A stretch of 55,213 nucleotides of DNA. Source: Ruminococcus sp. GTDB taxonomy: Bacteria; Bacillota; Clostridia; Oscillospirales; Ruminococcaceae. Both the position numbers and the translations under genes were made by a program. The DNA lies in contig JAFUXL010000018.1 in assembly GCA_017470905.1 (NCBI GenBank), forward strand, positions 1-55,213, in the 5' to 3' direction. The notes below the pieces were generated by a model. That model was given only the letters and a program-made list of their open reading frames with translations, was not told the DNA's origin and did no database searches. Below, piece by piece: positions 44,919 to 52,600 of this stretch. The stretch's first letter is position 1. Each line of letters opens with the position of its first letter.

Positions 44919-44947
44919 TTGACAAATTCAATAATGTGTGATATAAT
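44919..44947 (+). promoter_or_regulatory. Promoter of the ribbon-helix-helix gene (TTGACA-17-TATAAT)
   Basis: Consensus hexamers at 44919-44924 and 44942-44947, spacing 17. Two tandem hairpin repeats fill the 5' UTR, giving a leader of roughly 215 bases. Confidence 0.85.
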
Positions 44948-44966
44948 TCTAATCAGGAACTGAAAA

Positions 44967-45048
44967 AGGGGTTTGGGGGAAAAGCCACCCCTTGATCTGA
45001 TAGTGAACGAAAGGTCAAGGTTACAAAGGGGACGGCATTCCCCTATTC
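44967..45048 (+). repeat. Long hairpin repeat, family 1, copy 4 (short loop)
   Basis: TTGATCT (44992-44998) and AGGTCAA (45012-45018; one T-G pair) with a 13-base loop holding a single GTGAACG. The loop lacks 19 bases compared with other copies. Outer arms GGGGAAAAGCC / GGCATTCCCC pair. Confidence 0.8.
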
Positions 45049-45051
45049 AGG

Positions 45052-45157
45052 AAAGGGGGTTGGGGGAAAAGCTGCCCCCTTGACCTGATAGTGAACGAAA
45101 CGCAGTAAAGTGAACGAAAGGTCAAGGCTGCAAAGGGGGCGGCATTCCCCCATTCAG
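45052..45157 (+). repeat. Long hairpin repeat, family 1, copy 5 (tandem with copy 4)
   Basis: TTGACCT (45080-45086) and AGGTCAA (45119-45125) enclose a 32-base loop with two GTGAACG motifs. Outer arms GGGGGAAAAGCTGCCCCC and GGGGGCGGCATTCCCCC pair. Confidence 0.85.
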
Positions 45158-45169
45158 AAAGGTGATGTG

Positions 45170-45811
45170 ATGAAGAAAAGTGTTTACAGTCTCGTCCTTA
45201 TGGACGATGTTATCAGGGCTGTTGATGAAGAGGCTTACAGGCTCGGCACAAGCAGGTCAAATCTCATAAACCAGATACTTGCACAGCATTTGTCCTGCAT
45301 TACCCCCGAAATGCGTATGCGTGATATATTCGGCTATGCCGCCGGGCTGATAAGCAATTCATTGCAGATACAGCAGCAGCGTTCCGCATCGCTCATGACC
45401 ATGAAAACAGCTCTTGAATACAAATACCGCCCGACCGTCAATTATAAGGTGGAGCTGAAAAGGATACCCGATGAATTTATTGGCAGTCTGAAAGTGCGGA
45501 TACGCACACAAAGTCCTGCACTTATCGCCCTGTTCAACGGCTTTTTCGCATATGTCGTGAGGACGGAAAAAAATCTGCTGTCGCAGAAAGGATATGATAA
45601 TTATGTTTTTTCTCTCGGTGACGGAATGTTTTCAAGGGGACTAATTAACAGCAGTCTTTCCGATGAAAAGACAGGCGAGGCGATAGGGGAATATATAACG
45701 GTACTTAACCGTGCGGTAGGAGCTTATTTTTCATCGCCCGAAAATTTCAGGGAAAGTATCCCCTTCTTTGAGGAAGATTACAGGAAAATGCTCGAAAAAT
45801 ATATAATTTAG
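45170..45811 (+). CDS. Ribbon-helix-helix N-terminal protein of unknown function
   Basis: The 213-residue protein starts with a probable ribbon-helix-helix (CopG-like) DNA-binding unit (SVYSLVLMDDVIRAVDEEAYRLGTSRSNLINQILAQHL, written here as its ends: SVYSLVL and RSNLINQIL). A ~160-residue C-terminal domain without recognised family follows (~60-213). The form suggests a transcriptional regulator or plasmid-partition-like protein. ATG 45170 has AAAGGTG; a longer frame from 45110 starts within the hairpin repeat. It is followed by clpB after an AT-rich repeat. Confidence 0.7.
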   Translation: MKKSVYSLVLMDDVIRAVDEEAYRLGTSRSNLINQILAQHLSCITPEMRMRDIFGYAAGLISNSLQIQQQRSASLMTMKTALEYKYRPTVNYKVELKRIPDEFIGSLKVRIRTQSPALIALFNGFFAYVVRTEKNLLSQKGYDNYVFSLGDGMFSRGLINSSLSDEKTGEAIGEYITVLNRAVGAYFSSPENFRESIPFFEEDYRKMLEKYII

Positions 45812-45822
45812 GAAATATAATT

Positions 45823-45862
45823 TATGCATAAATTAATTATGCATTATGAATTATGAATTAAC
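45823..45862 (+). repeat. AT-rich palindromic repeat before clpB
   Basis: ATGCATAAATTAATTATGCA followed by TTATGAATTATGAATTAA. It offers a false upstream ATG (45846) in frame with clpB. Confidence 0.7.
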
Positions 45863-45875
45863 AGGAGGTACGTTT

Positions 45876-48470
45876 ATGAATACAGAGAAATTAACACAAA
45901 AATCAATTGACGCTGTAAGAAAGGCTAAGAATATAGCCGTTATGCAGTCAAATCAGATTATCGAACCCGTTCATCTTCTTGCAGGACTTCTGAAACAGGA
46001 AAACGGTCTTATTCTCCAGCTTCTGAAAAAAATGAATGTAGATGCTGATATTTTCGAGTCCGAAACGGATAAGAAAATAAATTCTCTCCCCAAGGTAACA
46101 GGCAGCGGCAGGAGCAGCAATGTTTCGCTCTCCGCAGAAACCGACAGAATACTTACCAATGCCGAGAATATCGCATCGAATATGAAGGACGAATTTGTTT
46201 CGGTTGAGCATATCATGCTTTCGCTCATGGACAGCAAGGACAGAGATACCGCACAGCTTTTCAGAACCTTCAACATAGGACGTGATGTCTTTTTAAGCGC
46301 ATTGATGTCCGTAAGAGGAAATACAAGGGTTACTTCTGAGAACCCCGAAGAAACCTATGATGTTCTTACAAAATACGGTCAGGAGCTTGTCGGACTTGCA
46401 AAGAGAAACAAGCTTGACCCCGTTATCGGACGTGACAGCGAAATCAGAAACATTATCCGTATTTTGTCCAGAAAAACCAAGAACAATCCCGTTCTCATCG
46501 GTGAGCCGGGTGTCGGAAAAACTGCAATTGCAGAGGGTCTTGCGCTCCGTATCGTTGCAGGAGATGTCCCCGACAGCTTAAAGGACAGGAAAGTATTTTC
46601 CCTCGATATGGGCGCACTCGTGGCAGGTGCGAAATACAGGGGCGAATTTGAAGAGCGTCTTAAAGCCGTCCTCAACGAGATAAAAAACAGCAACGGTCAG
46701 ATTATAATGTTCATAGACGAACTGCATACCATAGTCGGCGCAGGAAAATCGGACGGAGCAATGGATGCAGGAAATTTGCTGAAACCAATGCTTGCAAGAG
46801 GCGAACTCCACTGTATAGGTGCGACAACTCTTAACGAATACAGACAGTATATCGAAAAAGACCCTGCACTCGAAAGACGTTTCCAGCCCGTACTCGTAAA
46901 CGAGCCGAGCGTTGAGGACACTATCTCGATACTGCGTGGACTTAAAGAGAGATATGAGGTTTTCCACGGCGTTAAAATCCATGACAATGCGCTTATTTCT
47001 GCGGCGGTATTATCCAACAGGTATATAACCGACAGATTTCTCCCCGATAAGGCTATCGACCTGATAGACGAGGCCTGCGCTACAATAAGGACGGAAATGG
47101 ACTCCATGCCGACCGAGCTTGACGAGATAAACAGAAAGATGATACAGCTTCAGATTGAAGAAACCGCACTCAAAAAAGAAAGCGACAACATCTCGCAGGA
47201 ACATCTTGAGGAAATTCAGAAAGAGCTTGCGGAACTCCGTGAGAAATTCAACAGCATGAAAGCCAGATGGGAGAACGAAAAGAACGATATTTCAGCCGTT
47301 CAGAAAATCCGTGAGGAAATTGAAAGCGTGAGCGGAGAAGTCGAAAAGGCAAAGCGTGAATATGATTTCAACAAAGCCGCAGAACTCGAATACGGCAGAC
47401 TGCCCCAGCTTAAAAAACAGCTTGAAGAACTTGAACATAAAGCCGAAGAGGATTTGAAAGGAGAACGTCTGCTCCGTGATAAGGTCACAGAGGACGAAAT
47501 TGCAAAAATCGTATGCCGCTGGACAGGCATACCCGTTTCAAAACTCATGGAGGGCGAAAAGGAGAAAATCCTCGGTCTTGAAAATCTCCTCCATAAGCGT
47601 GTAATAGGTCAGGACGAGGCTGTCACGAAAGTGAGCGAGGCTATACTCCGTTCAAGGGCAGGCATACAGGCTCCCGACAGACCTATCGGCTCTTTCCTTT
47701 TCCTCGGTCCTACGGGTGTCGGAAAGACGGAGCTTGCAAAGGCATTGTCCGAAATTTTATTCGATGACGAGAAAAATATAATCCGCATTGACATGAGCGA
47801 ATACATGGAAAAATTCAGCGTGAGCCGTCTTATAGGTGCGCCTCCCGGATATGTCGGATATGACGAGGGCGGTCAGCTTACCGAGGCTGTGCGCAGAAAG
47901 CCCTACAGCGTTATACTCTTTGACGAGATAGAAAAGGCTCATCCCGATGTGTTCAATATATTATTGCAGGTACTCGATGACGGACGCATTACGGACTCAC
48001 AGGGTCGCACTGTCGATTTCAAGAATACTATTATAATACTCACATCAAATCTCGGTTCGCCCTATATCCTTGACGGCATAGACGAAAACGGCGAAATAAC
48101 GGACGATGCAAGGGCAAAGGTGGACGGTCTGCTCAAAACACAATTCCGCCCCGAATTTCTGAACCGTCTCGATGAGATAATATTCTACAAGCCCCTTGCA
48201 AAGACGGAGATAATCAAAATCGTTGACCTTATGCTTGCCGATTTGCAGAAACGTCTTGACGACAAGCACATAAAAATCAATGTCAGCGACGAGGCGAAGA
48301 ATTATATAGTTGACTGCGGCTATGACCCCAATTTCGGTGCAAGACCCCTGAGAAGATTTATCCAGCGCAAGGTCGAGACACTCATCGCAAAGAAAATCAT
48401 CGGCAGCAACCTCTCCGCAGGCGACAGCATTGATATTGAACTCCAAAACGGCGAGCTTGTTGCCTTCTGA
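45876..48470 (+). CDS. clpB: ClpB-type disaggregase (AAA+ chaperone)
   Basis: The 864-residue Hsp100 protein reactivates aggregated proteins with DnaK. It has the N-terminal repeat domain (~1-145), NBD1 with Walker [10 protein letters not shown] and IMFIDELHT, a middle coiled-coil domain (~400-520) that distinguishes ClpB from ClpC/ClpA, NBD2 with Walker [10 protein letters not shown] and [13 protein letters not shown], and a C-terminal domain with [10 protein letters not shown]. Full length. ATG 45876 has AGGAGG; the frame from 45846 is an artefact of the repeat. No CIRCE element is seen upstream. Confidence 0.95.
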   Translation: MNTEKLTQKSIDAVRKAKNIAVMQSNQIIEPVHLLAGLLKQENGLILQLLKKMNVDADIFESETDKKINSLPKVTGSGRSSNVSLSAETDRILTNAENIASNMKDEFVSVEHIMLSLMDSKDRDTAQLFRTFNIGRDVFLSALMSVRGNTRVTSENPEETYDVLTKYGQELVGLAKRNKLDPVIGRDSEIRNIIRILSRKTKNNPVLIGEPGVGKTAIAEGLALRIVAGDVPDSLKDRKVFSLDMGALVAGAKYRGEFEERLKAVLNEIKNSNGQIIMFIDELHTIVGAGKSDGAMDAGNLLKPMLARGELHCIGATTLNEYRQYIEKDPALERRFQPVLVNEPSVEDTISILRGLKERYEVFHGVKIHDNALISAAVLSNRYITDRFLPDKAIDLIDEACATIRTEMDSMPTELDEINRKMIQLQIEETALKKESDNISQEHLEEIQKELAELREKFNSMKARWENEKNDISAVQKIREEIESVSGEVEKAKREYDFNKAAELEYGRLPQLKKQLEELEHKAEEDLKGERLLRDKVTEDEIAKIVCRWTGIPVSKLMEGEKEKILGLENLLHKRVIGQDEAVTKVSEAILRSRAGIQAPDRPIGSFLFLGPTGVGKTELAKALSEILFDDEKNIIRIDMSEYMEKFSVSRLIGAPPGYVGYDEGGQLTEAVRRKPYSVILFDEIEKAHPDVFNILLQVLDDGRITDSQGRTVDFKNTIIILTSNLGSPYILDGIDENGEITDDARAKVDGLLKTQFRPEFLNRLDEIIFYKPLAKTEIIKIVDLMLADLQKRLDDKHIKINVSDEAKNYIVDCGYDPNFGARPLRRFIQRKVETLIAKKIIGSNLSAGDSIDIELQNGELVAF

Positions 48471-48586
48471 TACCTCCCTGTTACTTCACATCATGCGAAA
48501 AATAGGCATTTTTATAGATGATTTGAATAAAACTGCTCCAAGTTTAAGCTTTTAATCGGTCGTTTTGCCATTTTTTTAAAAATTCC

Positions 48587-48615
48587 TTGACAAATCGCTC
48601 CAAAGGGTATATAAT
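48587..48615 (+). promoter_or_regulatory. Promoter of the HU gene (TTGACA-17-TATAAT)
   Basis: Hexamers at 48587-48592 and 48610-48615 with 17-base spacing; leader about 30 bases. Confidence 0.85.
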
Positions 48616-48649
48616 TCAATTATAAATTTGAAATATGGAGGATAAATAC

Positions 48650-48925
48650 ATGACAAAGACTGAACTTATCGGCGTTGTTGCCGAAAAGACCGATTCCACC
48701 AAGAAAAACGCAGAGGCTGCCGTAAACGCAGTTGTTGCCGCTATCACAGAGGCTCTCGTAAATGGTGAGAAGGTTTCTATCGTCGGCTTCGGTACTTTCG
48801 AGGTTCGTGACAGAAAAGAAAAGCAGGTAAAGAATCCCCAGACACACGAAATGATGATTGCACCCGCTTCAAAGGCTCCTGCTTTCAAGGCAGGTCAGGC
48901 TCTTAAAAACGCCGTAAATAAGTAA
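48650..48925 (+). CDS. hup: HU-family nucleoid protein
   Basis: The 91-residue histone-like protein has the HU fold: MTKTELIGVVAEKTD, VSIVGFGTFEVRDRKEKQVKNPQT (the beta-arm segment, longest part here) and APAFKAGQALKNAV. It bends and compacts DNA as a dimer. ATG 48650 follows GGAGG; the ATG at 48635 overlaps that ribosome site. A Lys/Ala-tailed protein gene follows after 18 bases. Confidence 0.95.
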   Translation: MTKTELIGVVAEKTDSTKKNAEAAVNAVVAAITEALVNGEKVSIVGFGTFEVRDRKEKQVKNPQTHEMMIAPASKAPAFKAGQALKNAVNK

Positions 48926-48943
48926 TTTGAGGAGGTAACTATC

Positions 48944-49336
48944 ATGGCAAGAGGTAAGAAGAAAGAGACCGCTGTTAAGGCTGTCGCAGAAGAGGTAAAA
49001 GCTCCCGTTGCTGAAGAGAAAGCAGCTGCTCCCACCGAGGAGACAAAGGCTGAGGAAGTAAAGGCTGCTCCCGCAGAGGAAAAGAAAACTGCTGCCAAAA
49101 AGCCTGCCGCTAAGAAAACTGCTGCTCCCAAGACAACCGCTAAGAAAACAACAGAGGAAAAGAGAGTTGTTATCCAGTTTGCAGGCAGCGAAATTTCAGG
49201 CGCAGAGCTTGTTGAAAAGGCTAAGGCTGCTTCGGGTATCGCAAATGCAAAGAAAATTGACGTTTATGTAAAGCCCGAGGAGAACAAGGTATACTACGTA
49301 ATTGACGATTTTGCAGGAAGTTTTGACCTTTTCTGA
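48944..49336 (+). CDS. Lys/Ala-rich histone-H1-like tail fused to a small C-terminal domain (DUF6465-like)
   Basis: The 130-residue protein has a low-complexity N-terminal tail (~1-72) rich in Ala, Lys, Glu and Pro with AAKKPAAKKTAAPKTTAKKT (H1-like), then a compact domain (~73-130: KRVVIQFAGSEISGAELVEKA, KKIDVYVKPEENKVYYVIDD, end positions given) resembling DUF6465. The tail would bind DNA through charge, and the gene is cotranscribed with HU (SD GAGGAGG, 18-base gap), so a nucleoid-associated role is a fair inference. No enzyme motif is seen. Confidence 0.8.
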   Translation: MARGKKKETAVKAVAEEVKAPVAEEKAAAPTEETKAEEVKAAPAEEKKTAAKKPAAKKTAAPKTTAKKTTEEKRVVIQFAGSEISGAELVEKAKAASGIANAKKIDVYVKPEENKVYYVIDDFAGSFDLF

Positions 49337-49357
49337 TTATAGATTAAAAATTTAAAG

Positions 49358-49383
49358 CCGCTGCACACGCAGCGGTTTTTTTA
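49358..49383 (+). terminator. Terminator of the HU operon
   Basis: CCGCTGC and GCAGCGG around ACAC, followed by TTTTTTTA. Confidence 0.9.
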
Positions 49384-49393
49384 TTTTATATTG

Positions 49394-49530
49394 ATTTGTG
49401 CAGAAATCACAAATATCCTTGGAAAAAATTTTTACGAGTTAAAAGAATTAAAGTTTCTTCGGTTATATTGATTTTTTGATTTGACTGTTATTTGTGCAAG
49501 TTTCATAAATGCCCTCGAAAAAATTTTTTA
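49394..49530 (+). promoter_or_regulatory. Paired direct repeats upstream of the adhesin promoter
   Basis: Two related ~41-base stretches, 49394-49434 and 49490-49530, share ATTTGTGCA at the start, a central AAAT and GAAAAAATTTTT near the end, and lie 96 bases apart. They may be regulator sites or an old duplication. Confidence 0.45.
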
Positions 49531-49540
49531 TATTATGGTA

Positions 49541-49569
49541 TTGAAATTGTTTATAAATTGTGATATAAT
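49541..49569 (+). promoter_or_regulatory. Promoter of the giant adhesin (TTGAAA-17-TATAAT)
   Basis: TTGAAA 49541-49546 and TATAAT 49564-49569 with 17-base spacing. Confidence 0.75.
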
Positions 49570-49651
49570 AATTGCACAAGGTTATGGCATATTCCTGAGC
49601 CTGTTTTATGCCGTAACTTTGATTAAATATATTTTAGAAAGGGTGGAATAA

Positions 49652-52600
49652 ATGCAAAAAAAATCCATAGGTAAACGTCTGCTGTCAGGTGTTACTTCGG
49701 CATTGCTTGCATTTTCCTATGCGTTGCCTGCTGGTCTCCGTGGCGGAGGAGGCGGTTCGCTTATGCGTGCGAATGCTGCTGGCAACATGGTCGAAAACGT
49801 TGCAAAAGCTGACGGAAACATCCACGACGGCGTTGTTTGCAGTCCAAAGGAATTGAGCCAGTCAGACCTGCTTGTAGGTTCAGGAAGTATTCTTGCGGCG
49901 GAAGACGGCTCTGCAGCAGGAGCGATTAAGAACGCCGAAAAAGAGTATTTTCTTGGTATAGCTTCACAGTTTGCCATATTCCTTGAAAATGACCTCACAG
50001 TAAAGGACGCGGACGCAGAAGGACGAGTTGCCGTTGGCGGTAATATTGAATTTACCGGCGGCTATAACTATCAGGTCGGAAACGGCGACTATGGCACCAT
50101 GACAGCATTGAAAAATACTGACTTATACGGAGGAAAGGTTGAGAATTTTGCTCATGCCATAGCAAACGGTTATATTGTCAATATCAATCCTCTGTCAGGA
50201 ACAAACGCAGGTTATACAAACGGAAGACAAGGACTTGTTACTTCTGATAATACAGCATATTATCCCGTAGACGAGGACTTGTTTAAAAGATTTGTTGTCG
50301 GAGATTTTGCAAACTCTCAGCATACTGAATGGCATGAAGATACAGGCTGGGCACCAGTTAAATATCCGTACAATTCTGACGGTCTGCATGACCCCGACAA
50401 GCTCGGCTTTCATGTAAATGAGGAAGCACAGTTTTACGACGGTGATATACTTGATGTAAAAGCTTATTTTACATATTTGAGAGGACAGGCTGAAAAGCTT
50501 TCAGATAAAAAATCAAGCGGTGCTACAGCTGAATGGCAAAGCTCAGACAGAGGCGGAAGTAAGCTTGTACTCACTTATACAGGTCCGGAAACTGAAACCA
50601 TCTACTTCACTGTTGATAGTTGGGATAACAACATAGACGAGGTAGTCATCAAAGGCGATATTAGCGGTGGCGAAAATTATATAATCAATTGTCCTACCGG
50701 AAAGGTGAATATCAGTAATGATGTCAAGACAACCATAAACGAAAAGACTATTTCCAACTATGATTATTACAACAGAGAAAAGCCCAATAGTGAGACAGAT
50801 TATAAGGCTAATAACGACCCTGCATCATCACAGCTTCTTTATAACTTCTATAAGGCAGATGATGTTTATATCAGCAAAAATTTCAACGGTACAATTTTTG
50901 CACCGAATGCAGATGCAAGATCGGGTGATGGCTGTGAAGGACACCTTTCGGGTGCGCTTATAGCTAAATCCTTTACAGGCGGTCTGGAATTTGGCTATCG
51001 TCCGTATCTCGGACCTGCATCGCTTGTAAATTCAGAAACAGGCTATACCATTGACATCTCAAAAACCATAAAAGGCACAAACAAAACACATACAGGCGCA
51101 GAAATCGGTCTGTATGACGGCGAAAGTCTCGTTTCTTCAGTGAAAACTGATGATATTAAAGGACTGACAATCAATAACAAGCAGATTAACGGTCAGCTTG
51201 GATTTGACATTGACGCTCCTTCCGTTGCCGATGTTGAGGCAGCAGGAGAAAAAGGGCTTGCATTGTCAAAGACCTTTACAATCAAGGAAGTTGGTTCTGT
51301 TGACGGATATGTCAGCGGCAATAAATCATACGAGATAAAGCTGACAAAGACATTTAAGATAATTGACGGAATTGATGACCCTGTTGCAGTAATGACAGTT
51401 ATCAATGCAGGGGAAAATGAATATAAAATAGAGGTTGAGCCTGCTGATATAACTGACAGTCAGATAGGAACACTCAGCTATACTATTGACGGTGTTGAGA
51501 TAACAGCTGCAAATACCGAGGAAGTATGGTCTGTTGAGGCGGATACAACGTCTGTAACAGATACTGTTTCGATGTTTGCTGTCGGCGGAAAAAACTACTA
51601 TATCAATACTTCAACAGGTTCGGTTTATCCGCAGATAACATTCGGCGATGACCCCGCAGCTTTCGAGAATACCGCTCAGTTCTGGCTGAAAAAGGTTGAC
51701 GCAAGCGGACAGCTTCTCGGAGGTGCAACTCTTGCTATATACAGGGGTACTGTAAGCAGCTGGTTTGGCAATATGCCTTATATCACACAGAACACAACTG
51801 AAAATAATCCCGGTAAATATACCATAGGAACTGGAAACGGCGAAATTGCTACGGGTCAGGTTTACACTGTTATAGAAATCAATGCCCCGAGAGATGGAAG
51901 AGAACGTTATCAGCGTGCGGCAAACAGATATTTTGTTGTAGACCCCGATACATATGATATTTACTGGACTACAGATACTTCACTCTCGAGTGATAATTTC
52001 AAAACTGTCGGCACAAAGCTCGAAAACGGAATTATGAGCATTACTAACGTAAAGAGTAATTCTATCGAGATTGCAAAGACAAACACAACAGGTGATTATC
52101 TTGAAGCAACATTTGAAATATACAAGGTCGGCGACGACGGAAAAGATACACTTGTTGACACAGTAAAAACTGTAGCAGGAACCAAAGATGAAGGTTCGGC
52201 TACTCCTACCAATGAAGAGAACTTTACAGAAGGTCAGTACTATATATTGGAAAAAGAAGAACCTTTCGGCTATAAGAAGGTTACTGAAAAGCAGTATTTC
52301 TACATCGACAGCGCAAACGAAGTTCATGCAGGCAAGAAAGATAAGATTGTTACTGTTGAAAAAACATATGATAATGAGCCTGTTACATATGTGCTTGACA
52401 GAAACGGTAATGGCGATATGGATGCCTCTATTGATGCGAAATATGCCGGATTTACTGTTTCAAAGATAGCTTTCAACGGTGTTGACGTATGGGAAAACAG
52501 TCATAAGGCACAGATAAAGCCCGATGGTCAATACAATCCCAATTATGAGTACAATCTGTATACTTCAAAAGAAGCCCCAATAATAGTCACTCCGAGTGAA

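Noticed and set aside
45000-45125. GGTCAA motifs upstream of clpB resembling CtsR sites
   Set aside because: They are the arms of hairpin repeats, do not form the tandem heptad with correct spacing, and lie upstream of another gene.
45846-45875. Longer ClpB N-terminus beginning MNYEL, and the same head on the 31571 frame
   Set aside because: Both heads are encoded by the AT-rich repeat; the AGGAGG or GGGAGTG sites lie downstream of those ATGs.
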